Source of the DNA: Sipunculus nudus
Taxonomy: Eukaryota > Annelida > Sipuncula > Golfingiida > Sipunculidae
Assembly: GCA_026874595.1 (NCBI GenBank)
Contig: CM049316.1
Span: 67,108,676-67,172,675 of the forward strand
Reading direction: 5' to 3'
Length of the DNA stretch: 64,000 nt
Shown here: positions 12,001-26,100 of the stretch, piece by piece
Position numbering within the stretch: the first letter of the stretch is position 1
Layout: the number at the start of each line of letters is the position of its first letter
Notes under the pieces: generated by a model
Told to the model about the DNA's origin: nothing
Database searches by the model: none
What the model saw: the letters and a program-made list of their open reading frames with translations, nothing else
Translations under genes and position numbers: made by a program

Positions 12001-15000
12001 ATAATATCAACAGTGCTCACTGGAAACAAACATGCCATGGTCAAGTTTGGGCAAAATTTAAAGTACTAATTTTATATTTATACTAATAACTTATAAAATT
12101 TGAAAAATTCAGAACTAATTTTGGGTATTCAATTGAATCTTGATTAAATAATGTTACATCCCTGACAAAAAATCTCTAGCTTCAACAATCCTCTTGTTAA
12201 GGGAGTAAATATATTTCTTGATATTTAACAAAGTGCATAATGTTTGGGCCCACAACTTAAATTAATTACACAATACTGACATCATTTCTGGCATGTGCAT
12301 AGAGAATATATAGAAAAATATGTATATTATATATGATTAAAGTCAGATCAGTGGTTTTGATAGTAGGCAGTCTTGAAGTGTAACAATGGGTTTTTAATGG
12401 AAAAATGAAGTTTTTCATTAATATCTCGAAAGTATTAAGTACTAGTGACCAAATTCTTGGCATGGTAGGGGATTTTTGAGACATCTAATTGCATGCCAAA
12501 TTTTAGGAACTGAGAGCTGAAGCGGGGGAGCTGAGCACTTGCAAACTGCATGACACAAGCTTGATGTAAACAATATGTTACATGGTGCTTGAAAACTTGA
12601 ATAAAATCTACAGTTTTTGATCAACTGGTTTCAAATTTTGGGGTTTACAGACAAAATGCTAAAAAAAACATGCTGTGAAAATTAAATCCACAGTACTTAC
12701 AGTAAAAAAACGTGCCATGGGCAAAGTTGGGCAAAATTTAAGGTACCAATTTTTCATTTTTGTTAATATTTTAAAAAAATGTTAAAGATTTTGATCTAAT
12801 TTTGGGCATACAATTTAATTTTGATTAATTAAAGTTATATTACTGGAAAAAAAGTTTATAGCTTTAACATATTTTGTGTAAGTGATCAAATAACTTTCCT
12901 GATTTTTTACACAATGCATTATGTTTGGGCCCATAACTTTTTAAATTTACATAATACAGACATAATTTCTGGAATGTACATAGGAACTATATAGAGAAAC
13001 AATTATGGTAAATATGCAAAAACAGATGAGTGGTTTTGATATTAGGCAGTCCTGAAGTGTAAAAATAGGTTTTTAATAAAAAATTGAGGTTTTTCCTTAA
13101 TTTCTAAAAGGAACAAAGTCGCAAAGACCCAGTTTTTGGCTTGGTAGGAGATCTTGGAGACATCTAAGATTATGCCGAATTTTGGATTCCTAGGTCTTAC
13201 GGTTTCAAAACGTGCCACATCTACGGACGGACTGACGGACAGACAGACGGACGGACAACGGACAATGAACTACAACTATAGCTCAGATGACTTATAGTCA
13301 GCTGAGCTAAAAATTATTAATTTATTGTTTATTGTTATATTCATGGTTAAAACTACTAGATGAGTTTGGTTGGACACCTGGATCAACTGTGGCTGGCCAT
13401 GAGCTGCCTGGCTGCCCCAGTGTATGCCTCCCCCCAAGCATGCATAATTTGCTGAAAGTTCAACAAGGTCAACATACAGGTGACTCAAGAGGGGGTAGAG
13501 AGGGCCAAGGTCTGACATGGTCTCATAGAAACATTAACAAAAAATACAATTTTTGGCCAATTTCTTTCAGCTTTTTAAACTAAAAAGCTGAAATCCTTAT
13601 GTGTGCATGACATGAAAATTATATCAACAGTGCTCACAGGAAACAAACGTGCCATGGTCAAAGTTGAGCAAAATTTAAGGTACTAATTTTATATTTATAC
13701 TAATAACTTATAAAATTTGAAAGATTCAGAACTAATTTTGGGTATTCAATTGAATCTTGATTAAATAATGTTACATCCCTGACAAAAAAATCTCTAGCTT
13801 CAGCAACCTCCTTGTTAAGGGAGTAAATATATTTCTTGATTTTTTACAAAGTGCATTATGTTTGGGCCCATAACATTAAACAATTACGCAATACTGACAT
13901 CATTTCTAGCATGTGCATAGAGAATGTATAGAAAAATATGTATATTATATATGATTAAAGTCAGATCAGTGGTTTTGATAGTAGGCAGTCTTGAAGTGTT
14001 ACAATGGGTTTTTAATGGAAAAATGAAGTTTTTCATTAATATCTCGAAGGTATTAAGTCCTAGTGACCAAATTCTTGGCATGGTAGGGGATTTTGGAGAC
14101 ATCTAATTGTATGCCAAATTTTAGGAACTGAGAGGTGAAGCTGCGGAGCTGAGCTCTTGCAAACTGCATAACACTAGCTTGATGTAAACAATATGTTACA
14201 TGGTGTTTTAAAACTTGAATAAAATCTACAGTTTTTGATCAACTGGTTTCAAATTTTTGGTGTTAACAGACAAAATGCTAACAAAAACATGCTGTGAAAA
14301 TTGAATCCACAGTACTTACAGGAAAAAAACGTGCCATGGTCAAAGTTGGGCAAAATTTAAGGTACCAATTTTTTATTTTTGTTAATATTTTAAAAAATTT
14401 AAAAGATTTTGATCTAATTTTGGGTATACAATTTAATTTTGATTAATATAAGTTATATTATAGGAAAAAAAGTCCATAGCTTTAACATGTTTTGTGTTAA
14501 GTGATCAAATATCTTTCCTAATTTTTTACAAAATGCATTATGTTTGGGCCCATAACTTTTTTAAATTATATAATACAGACAATTTCTGGCATGTAAATAG
14601 GAACTATATAGAGGAATATTAATGGTAAATATGAGGAAAAACAGATGAGTCGTTTTGATATTAGGCAGTCCTGAAGTGTTAAAAAAGGTTTTTAATAAAA
14701 AAAATTGAGGTTTTTCCTTTATTTCTCAAAGGAACGAAGCTGCAAAGACCCAGTTTTCGGCTTGGTAGGAGATCTTGGGGACATCTAACATTATGCCGAA
14801 TTTTGGATTCCTAGGTCTTACAGTTTCAAAACGTGCCACATCTACAGACGGACGGACGGCTCAACGGACAGACGACGGACAATGGACCACAACTATAGCT
14901 CAGATGACTTATAGTCAGCTGAGCTAAAAATATTTTAATGAAAAAGATTGGAATATGATTGAATGATAACAAAAAAAAAAGGTTTCTTGACTATTAAATG

Positions 15001-18000
15001 ATACATGATTCAAACAAAAATGTGAAATCTCCGTATAAACTGTAGATGTTTGCTCTAACATTGAAACTACAGATTGTTATCACTATGGGCTGTAAATTCT
15101 AAATAATGGCCTTATTATTTCATCCGCAGGGGTTTCAAATTTCCGATATTCCAATCATTGGAAAGATCGGCCATAAATGAACAATAATTTCTTCTTGGGT
15201 CCCTGCTCACTTGGAAAGGGTTTTGCACACATATTATAAAATAAATTAATTCTTAAACTAGATGTGTCGGTAAGACACGAATGCCCCCGCCTGGGGCAAA
15301 TCTGTCATATCGTCAAAAATAGGTTAACTGGGACGAAACGCGAATTCGACCTGTAAGTGGTCATTATGCGCCCACAGACCAAACACTGGGCCAGTATCTG
15401 TAAGCATTGCATTGCGAAATTAGAATATTAGCAAAAGCTGGTAATCAGTTATAAATTTAAATTATAGAGGTATGTACCATGTTTTATAACAATCCACCAA
15501 ATGCTTCCTGAGAAATATCCCCCTAAGTTTTTTTTCCTATACTAAGCTCTGTGACCTTGAAAAGTAGGTCAAGACCACCCATCTTTGAACCTGACCAAGA
15601 TTTTGTAAATATGATGCAAAAGCACTGAAGTAATGAAGTTCCTTAGTTGAATACCTTTGGAGATAGCCTGCACAAAGGCCAAAATTGTAAAATCCGATAA
15701 AATTTCATTAAAAAATCAGAAATTGCAGGTGACACCACCAAAATTGTGCAGAACGTACAGACCATCAGTCCCAATGATCATAGTAAGTTTTGTGAAAATC
15801 CACACAATGGTTCCTGAGATATAAGCTTCTGAGTGTTTTTCTATAATCAGCTCTAAAATGTAGAAAAATGGGTCAAGGTCACCCATCTTCGAACTTGACC
15901 GAGATTTTATCGATATACATCTTCACTGATGAAATAAAATTCCAACGGTGAATCCTTTTAGAGATATCCCGCTCACAAGGTAAAAGATAGCAGACGTGGA
16001 ACGAACGGACGGACGGACGGACACCCGACAGACAGATGGACGGATAGACGGACAGCTTGGGTGACAACAATAGCCCATCAGCCTATGAGCTGAAGGCTAA
16101 AAAAGGCTGTACATGTACATTTGTCATAAAAATTTATATTTTCATGAAATTTTCTATGTTTCGGATCCGTAAAACAATCAAAAGAAGGTCAACCAGGACG
16201 AAACGTGAACTCAAACTGTAACTGGTCATTATCTGCATACACACCAAAAATCAGGCCAATATCTGCAGGCATTGCGAAAAAAAGTCCGTACATGTGTTTT
16301 GTCATGAAAATTTATATTTTTCATGAAATTTTCAAAAGTTAAGGAGCCTTAAATGGTCAAAAGTAGGTCAACCGGGAGGAAACCCGAACTCCATCTGTAA
16401 CTGGTCAATATCTGCATACACACCAAAAATCAGGCCAATATCTGCAGGCATTGCGAAAAAAGTCCGTACATGTGTATTTGTCATGAAAATTTCTATTTTT
16501 CATGAAATTTTCTAAGTTAGGGAGCAGTAAAACAATCAAAAGAAGGTCAACTGGGAGGAAACCCTAACTCGATCTGTAACTGGTCAATATCTGCATACAC
16601 ACCAAAAATCAGGCCAATATCTGAAAGCATCGCGAAAAAAAGTCTGTACATGTGTATTTGTCATGAAAATTTCTATTTTTCATGAGTTAAGGAGCCGTAA
16701 AACGTTCCAAAGTAGGTCAACCGGGACGCAAAGCGAACTCGATCTGTAACTGGTCATTATCTGCCCACACACCAAAAATCAGGCCAATATCTGCAGGCAT
16801 TGCGAAAAAAAGTCCGTACATGTGTATTTGTCATGAAAATTTCTATTTTTCATGAAATTTTCTAAGTTTAGGAGCTGTAAAACGGTCAAGAGTAGGTCAA
16901 CCAGGAGGAAACGCGAACTCGATCTGTAACTGGTCATTATCTGCCCACAAACCAAAAATCAGGCCAATATCTACAGGCATTGGGAAAAAAAGTCCGTACA
17001 ACTGTTTGATTTCGGAAGGACGGAAGGACGGAATGACGGACATGGGTAAAACTATATGCCCCGGCCACTTTGTGGCGGGGGCATAAAAATAGTTGTACTC
17101 TGTGTAGGTCTTTTTGTATGGTAAACTCGCCAACCTCAAGAAGTGCAAAATCTCTGCAGAACCATGATATCTCAGATAATGAGAGCCTTGACAGGAGCTG
17201 TTATGATTCTTTGGTTTCCCTTTGACATCACTATACCAAGTCAAATATTGTGAATGTAAAATCAGATCCCTGTATCCATAAATTTACAATTATTGATAAC
17301 CCAATGGAAAGACTGCGTGAAACTGTTTGAGCTTTGAGGAGCAACTACAGGTTGCTGTAATCTGGGATTTTAGCCCTGCGTGCTCCTTAAGCGTAATTTT
17401 GATAGAACATATAAACCAAATGCCACACAAGCCCAAGGCAGGACACAAGACTGGCACCGATCTCAGTGACAAGATCCAGACAATCCAGAGAGCAGACTTT
17501 GAGCAAATGTTAAAACAAGCAATCATAGTTTTCTTCATCAGCACCCAATGGAAAGTGACATCCGTCATTCAGAATGAGGTCTCGTAGCTTAACAGGCAGG
17601 TGCCATCAACGGTGAAAGGTCATTGGCAGGAAATAAGCTGAATGGCATATTCATTGGCTTATCATTTGTATATCAATTTGTTCTATGGTTTAGAAATGAG
17701 AGTTTGACTATGCTTATTCACATTTCAGCTCTAAATTATAATACATGTTTTGTATCAGGTACATACTGTCACTGACTTCATTTTCACGAGGTTAAATATT
17801 CACAATAATCACGTATTTAGCATGGGTTTTATTTACGTGATTTACCATAGTTTCTTACCACAGTGTTCATAACCATTTTTATATCAATTACCTAATGTGT
17901 AATCAAAATCTGAACAAGAGGCACAAGGAGCTAAGGGAACACTGAACAGTTGGAAATTCTTCATGCAATAGTACTACATATACAAAAGTATTGCTATTAT

Positions 18001-20106
18001 TTAAATTATCAATGTTTGAAGGAAGGGTAACAAAAATGTATGCTTAATATTGATCCTACCAGCACAATATACATGAGATGCCACTGAAGCTAAAGAATAA
18101 ATTACTGTCCATCTGTGCAGATGTGATGTCTAATTCATGAAGGCTCTATTTTCTATATATTTTCCGGAAACCCTTGTGAACAAAAAGACCACCACATTAT
18201 CAAATCATGAGGAAAATATTGTGATACATACAACAAAGTTAGATAATGTATCACTTGCATCAGTATGTGTCTGTGAAGCCTCACCTTAGCATTCACCTTA
18301 GCAGTCCTTTGTGTTCTAGGGTCCACATAGATGACAGCACCATGACCATTTTGACAATGACGACACAGATCCCAACAGGTGTCGAACACTGCGTTACATG
18401 TAGCACAGGTCCACTGGTCAGGTTCAGGAAAATCTGTCAAACATTTGAAATGATGTTTAAGTATAAATAAACTAAATGTTTATTCCTGTCAATCAAGGTA
18501 CATTTCTATCCGCCCCATACACAGAACAGAATTCAGCTTTTACCCTTTAATTATCCAGATTGGGATAAATTTGAAACTTTTTATTTTTACATGGTAATAT
18601 CTCATTCTGTTTACATTGTATCTTTAAAAAATTTTCTGCATTTACTAGAGGGAAGGTTTCAGTAAACAGAAATATTTAGAACTGAAAATAAATGTACACT
18701 TTTTTATTAGGAAACTTTGGCCAGATAGCAATTACAAATGGTTCAGAGTGACCCTCTCAGCAGTTAAAGGTAACTTTACTGGTCAAAGTGAACAGGAAAT
18801 AATAAACTCAAGTGAATGGTGACATCACAGTGGATTTTATTCAGCATGGAGAAGCCACCTTTTTCACAGTATTGAATGATCAAGGACTGCAACCCAGTGG
18901 TATCATTTATAAGAACTTGAACATACAATACATCTGAATATATATCACACCATGATCAAGCTATGCCCACCTGCACAATAGATAGGTGGCGCTAACAGTA
19001 CAGTCTCATGGCCTCATAACAGATGGAAGAGTTCAGGTCCCAACTGTATAGAGGCAATGTAAATGGTTCATTCTTTGGAGCTAAATAAAAGTTAACGCAT
19101 AATAGGGCAAGAATGGCTTGAGTTACCTTCAGGTACCTTTAAAACACCTTTATTCTCACCTGATTTCGGTACATGGCACTTGCATGTGAAGCGGAGAATA
19201 CACGGATGTCGCTTGTGAGCCTCCATGTGCTCCATGTCAGGGAACTGCTGTTTGCAATTTCCACATATCAAAATATCAGGTGTATCTGAAAAACATGTAA
19301 CAACTTATAATTCATCAACAGAATCTACAGACAAATAATATATATTATTTTTTTTTCTATAGGTACTAACTTTCCCCTGTGGAAACTGCACGAGTATTGT
19401 TTTGATACCGTTAATCACAATATAGATTTCCTGAAGGGGTTTTGTCACTGTAATCTTACTAGCAAGATCTTGTAATGGTAATGTCACAGGTAATTATTGT
19501 GGATGTAAAATTACTTGTAATATTTTGTAACTGTAATGTTATATATAGCTAAAGATGGTAATGATTTTAACACTGGCAATATCTCATACTCTCACACTGT
19601 AATGTTGCCAGCAATATTATTCTATATTCTAACAAGCAATGTCTTGTAACATTAAAGTTACTGGAAATCTCATGGTTGTTATGTTACTTTTGATATCTGG
19701 TGAATGTTTACAATGTTTATTGTGATATCTCATGAGTGTAATTAATGCTGCCGATATCTCATACATGTAACCTAACTGACAATATTTTGTGACTGCAGCT
19801 TTAAAGAAGTAAATTGTGACTGTAACCTTATTTACAGTATCTAGTGACTGTACCCTGTGCTGTGATACACTGAACGAGCACAACTTACGGTACTTCGTGA
19901 CTGTCACAGGTTTGGGCTGCTGGGTGGCTGCTGCTGTTGGAGCTGACCCTGCTGGGAAGCCTGATTTCCCCCTCTTCTGTGTAGAGGGGTTTTGCGGTTT
20001 CTGAGGCTGGATATTGGGGCGTGACCGCTTCATCCCCGACATCCCTCCACCCATACGGTTCATCTGTCCGATGTTCTGAGGCATTTGGAGTGAACCACCA
20101 GACCTG

Positions 20107-20191
<85 letters not shown>

Positions 20192-23100
20192 AAAATTCAA
20201 ATAAATTCTTTAATGGGTAGGTCCATAGCCAGTAGGTGGCACTGTATATTAATTAAGTATAAAAAGTATCCATACAATTAGAATGATATGTTATTGTAAA
20301 GCCATCTAGATTACAGGTTTTATATGCACAAGGTTAGGAGCCAAGCCAAAAGAAGTATACGCTCATCGAGCAGCTGCAGGTTGCTGCCGTCAAGACCTCA
20401 GCCCTGTGCGCTCCTTAAGCATGTTCTCTGAGCCAACAGTCGCAGTGCCACGCCAAGCCAAGCTGGGACCCGTAGGGGGCGCCAGCGTCTCTCCTGGGCC
20501 GTTGTCTTTGTTAGAAAGCTACAGCATCCACAGCCACAGAAGCCAGAAGCAACCCGCATTCCCTCCACCGATCCCAGCAGTGGAGACCCAGCCATGCCAT
20601 TCGAGAGCCATACTCGATCCTTGTGAACGACCTTACTTCGAGACCCAAAGCCCTTTTACTTGTGATTTAAGTCATTTGGACCGTTTAACCAGGTTTCCCG
20701 GTTATGCAAGTTTTACAAGGTAAGGTTTTACATCGGCAAGGTAAGGAATAATCGAGAAGTCGTAACCTGTCAGACAGAGAAAATCTGAGGTTTTGAGATT
20801 TCATATTATTCCACTCCAGCACAAGCAGGGATCAAACTGAGGAGCTTTAGCTCTGAAGTCCCACAGAGATTTGATATTAATTAAGGGCCTCTTGGCAATT
20901 CATTGGCCTAAGAGTATCAAAAACCAGGCATGAACTGTACCAGTCTCAAGTGTTTGTTCACACAGTCAACAAACAAACAAACAATTTTATTTTTTTGGTA
21001 GTGGAATGAGATTATAAACAAAATATTTTGAACTATAAGAGGTCATAAAGTTTAAAAACCTTTTTCAATTTCATATTTTAAATTTGTAACTTATTCAATT
21101 TCAATTTCTGCAAATTTTAAGGATTTTAAAAGCATATGACCCAGTTATTTTCTCTTTTATGTCATTAATTTCTGGGTCAATTTGTAACAAATGTGTTACA
21201 CAAGGGGAAAAGAAGCATGTGCATTAATCGTCCAGGCTAAGGTTCACTCTGAACAGAATGTTGCATGTCTTAATCAGACTAAGCCAGTTTAACGAGATTG
21301 AGATTAAGTGACATTGGTTCGTAAATCAATGCTGAATGACATAACAGTACCTCTTATGGCAACATCCCAAAGTAAATAACAAGATTTTGGCATGGGCAAG
21401 TTAAATTCAACTGCACATACCTAACTGCATTTTTTTCCTTTTGTGCATGTGAATATACAACTCCTGGATTGCACAAACATGATTGAAAACAACTTTATTA
21501 ATCAAGTATTTCATTAGGAACAGAACAATCCAATCATTTATTCAAACAATATTGTATGAAAACATGGCTGAGAAATTCACAGGTTGGTCATTAATCAGGG
21601 TAATTATATATGTAATTTTTTATTTTCATAATTAAACCCAGCCTCGGCAATTAATCACAGATTTCAGGCTGTGTAAGACAGATTGCTGACAGTATTCTGA
21701 AGCTAGTCTTTGTACTGTAATTAATTATTTGGCTTTATTTTGACTCAAATATTATATATACTGAACTGTTTGCAAAAGACATAAATCTCAAAGAAAACTC
21801 ATTAAAATAATGCGTCCTGTGTGTATTTCCCTGGGAAAACAAAAATGATGACAGCCACACAGTCACTCATTTTTATATTGACAACTATCTTGCTTTTACT
21901 GCAAAACCTGGGATACCAATTAAATTTTCAGTGGTCTATTGTAACTTGTTAACTCAGTGTGGATGATCTAATATTGAACACAAAGAATACTGAATGATGC
22001 CAGCATAAAACTACTTATAATCACATTGATGGATCATATTCTGAAATTGTTTGAAATCTGCAAAGTGAACAATGATTTATTCATTACAGTTATTCACATA
22101 GGATCTAATAACAGCACTTAATCATCCGAGGAATACTGGCTGCTCTAATCAATAGGTCAGATTAGTTGAATACCAATGCGGAAAAGAAAAGGGCTGCAGA
22201 GCATGAGTTAGAGCAGGACATTTCACAACACACCCAGTAAATTAGTACAGAGCAGTTGAGTGAGAAAATCACCTCAGAGCTCATCAAATGCTGCATCAAA
22301 ATTAGAGCAGCGCAATATAATAGAAATCAAAGCAGTACTTAGAATTGTTTGGAATTGGTCTTAATTTCATGATTGATCAGAAATAAAAATAAGTTGGCCT
22401 CTGCTGACCCATTATAAGAAATAATCAGTTGTTAAGGAGAATGAAATTTCTGGCCTTATATAGACCTAAATCATGTCTACTAATATTAAGGCATATTAAG
22501 GCTAATATAAGCAATAATTCTATAACCTACATGTGGATATAGTAAACTTAGGTATGACATTATTAATGAACACAATTTTCTGAAGTTGGCTGGCATGAAT
22601 TATATGAAAGCATACATTTCCTTACCACAAAGCCAAAGTAATGTGCATAACTCAGTAATTAATCTTGGAATATGGCAAGGTCCATTATTGGATCGTTTTG
22701 CACTAACTGACTGATCATTTATTAAAGTAAACCATCCATCGACCACTTGTTCCAAAAATCAGCTCAGAAAACAAAAATGGCGCATCAGCTCAGAAAAGCA
22801 CAAGCACAAAAGCCCCAAAGACTAGTTGAAAGAAACTGCAGTTATTTAAAACCAAGCAAACCACCAGTACCATTTGGTCAGGCTACCATTTGCACAGACT
22901 AATTTTTATTTGTTTTCATGAAGAATATGATTGTTTTGTCTACTGGCTACGAGTTAAATAATAAAATCAAGTGCTGAGGGAGAGGTTAAAATCTGGTAGG
23001 AGGAGTTAGTGGAAGACAGCCTGATGAGACATTAGAAATTTGTAACTTCAGCTGTTAAATTACACAAAAGTACAGCCCATTTACAAATAGACTGAGACAC

Positions 23101-26100
23101 AAGATATTTTCACTACAGCTGGGCTTACAAACAAGACACTCAGGATATTGCCTGGAATTATTTTTTTTCTTCAAAGGCAAGAGTCTTACACAAAAACCAC
23201 GACACTGCGGTCTGTCATGTTAGCCTCTCTACCCAGCAACACATGTCCGTTAACATTTTACAAATCCTTAAAGGGGGTCTGTGTCACTGTTTCAAACATT
23301 TTTATGTTATCTTGACCAAATACTTCATATTGTTAATGATCAGCCTTGCTATTTTATCTATCCAGGCAATGAAGTTTTTAAAAGGTCCCTGACCTTGGAG
23401 TTTCCTGGTCTACCATCCGGTTTATAAATTTGTTTGAAGATTCAAAAGAACAAAAGAAAACAATTTATAGTTAATTATGTTACAAAATGGTACCTTGAAA
23501 TTATAGTAATTTTTATAGGCTTGCTCTTATATTTCCTCAAAAAGGAGAGATCTATTTAAAATTTCATAATGCTGAACTTGAAAATTCTATTTTCTTTCTT
23601 TAACATTTCCGGAAACAAAAAATACACAATAAAGACAAAGTAACAAACTGGCAATGAATAATGTAATGCCCTGGTGAATTTAAGCAAGTACAGTCAAAGT
23701 TTTAATTTTTTTAAATATTTAGTTATTTCATTCAAATAACAGGTAATTACTGATTACCCATTTCCAAATGGGATGACATTACAGTACCCCTTACTGGTTT
23801 TTTTTTAAGTATTGACAAAAATAAATTTTAAGTACTGTTTAACCTCTAGGCTGGAAAATTCATATTTTACACTGCAAATATTTATACAGTTCAGTCAAAC
23901 ATGAGGGGAATTTCTGTAAATATAAGAGATCCTAAAGATCAAGTTGGCACATTAAACTTCATCGATGATTGATTCATGCCTTATGTGCACAGTTGACATG
24001 AACACGGGGAAGCTCACACAATGAGAAAATATCTACGGGACTTTTTTTTTGATGACCATAAAAATCTGTTCCTTGTATGAGATCTTGGTCTCATTAATGT
24101 TTCACAATGGCAGACTCAGTATCGGATACATTTTGGTAGAAGCTAATAAATATGGTCTTCATATGATGTCACGGTGCATGTTAGTATTACATTATCAGGG
24201 TCCATAGCCAATTAGTTGATCCTACTAGCCCCACTGAGCCGGAGCCAAATCTTTTTTGTAAGATTATTCTTTGGGTCATAAACAGTCATGACCTCTCAGT
24301 TCTTAGGATAATGAATAAAAATTACTGTTATATGAATATAAATGTAAGAGCAGCTCATTTACAACCAATTATGTACATTCAACTGTATTAATAAAACATG
24401 CTATGTGAAATATTGTTAAATGTGTATTGCTAATTTAATATCATGTATGTTATAAATAAAAGTCTTAAAATTTCGAACACTATCATGTTCATTCACTTCC
24501 TTGCTGTCAGTATAGGTCAAAGGTTAAAACACTGCCTAAAAATACATTAATGCAACCAGTACTAAAATTTTAATTGATGTCGGTTAAAAGCTTTCATAGT
24601 TATCTGGGTTTTTTTTCACACATGGCAACGATTATTTCTCAGAATTTGAGCCAGATGCACAAAAGACTTGTTTGTTTATAATTGTTTTTGTTAATGTTCC
24701 CTTGTCTAAATTTCATGTCAAAAATTAATTCTGAACTGATAATACCATTCATATTTGTTAAAATTTTGCAATTTCTGCTTTTTGTTCTTCTGTGAGGTTT
24801 TTATTTCCATTATCTCATCATGCAATAACCTAATCATAGTGTATCCATTATTCCATGAATTTATTACTTTAAATAATAAATGTGCAAAAAACTGTAATAA
24901 TTGGACAGGGAAACGATTAATAGCGAGCGAGTCAAAAACGACTGTTTACCACTGGTAGTTATAATTTGAAAGATATGACATCATTTAAAATAGCAATCTT
25001 TGACTGACAGATAGCATACATGATCTATTATTATTTAAATATCCATCTTTTTGCCTTGGATGATGGGGCATCTTATTTAGGGAGATTTCATTTTTCGTGA
25101 AAATTTCCCTTATGCAAACATTGCAAATATAAAACCATAGTGAACAAAGAGGCAACAATAGAATGAAGATGGACTTAAAGTTACTGCTTGGTCTCAGATC
25201 TCCCGCTCTTCATTGCTTCACTGCATAATGTTAGGACATTAATTGTAGAACATTATTATAAAATTTCACTTCAACCACAAAATAAATCATTACTTTTTCA
25301 ACATCACTGGGATTCCAAGTAGTCTTTATATACTCTCTAATATCAACAAGGACAGCCCAGGGAAGGTAAGTTTATTACCCTTAGGCATTATGGCAAAAGT
25401 TAATACCAAGTTCTACAAAACTGGTGTTCTCATCAACTGTTAATTGCTTCCTGATTCCATCCTGAACCCTATTCAGCCTGGTAATTGGCTGGATTTAAAT
25501 AATTGACACTACCCTTTAGCACTGAATAGATAATTGGATACATGCATGGGAGCCAGTTAACAAATGCCCCCTGGTGTCAGCTACCACACGCCTCTAAGTA
25601 AATGGTGGTATGATGAAGTTACATCCACTGTGGACCACACTGGATCTAGCAACATTCTTCAAGGTTTGAAGTAGTTTGAACTGCTCCATATGTTTATTAA
25701 AACTGATATTAACTGACATTCTCTGCTTGCAGATTCTTAATTAATGAATGCAGCCTTATAAAGCTATGTGTTCCTAATATATTTGATGTATAAATGTGTA
25801 TTTGTAAACAAAATACATAAATCTCTTTTAAAAAATAGGAATAATTGTTGTCATTTGATGTATTATCTTGTGATAATTACAAACTATATGTTCTGTGCAA
25901 ACAAACAAGAATAAGTGAATAAAATTTGTCTTACTGTATATTTCTTTATACAGAATTACTCATGTCATCTTTTATTAATGTACACTTCAGGGGATTCAAA
26001 TGTTAACAAGTGTACACAGGGATTTTTTTTTAAAGTTAACCCGTAGAGACAGTGACTATTCCAATGTCAACTGTTAACATGGAAATTCTGATTTCAACTA

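Noticed and set aside
13280-13308. TAGCTCAGATGAC resembling a tRNA D-arm
   Set aside because: There is no cloverleaf or T-arm; the sequence is the terminal hairpin of family A.
16897-17244. 115-codon minus-strand frame over the end of element B
   Set aside because: It runs through core repeat, simple repeat and the terminal hairpin; no domain is visible.
17290-17587. Opposed ~90-codon frames on both strands
   Set aside because: No start context, splice sites or family resemblance; part is a dispersed segment shared with 20.37 kb.
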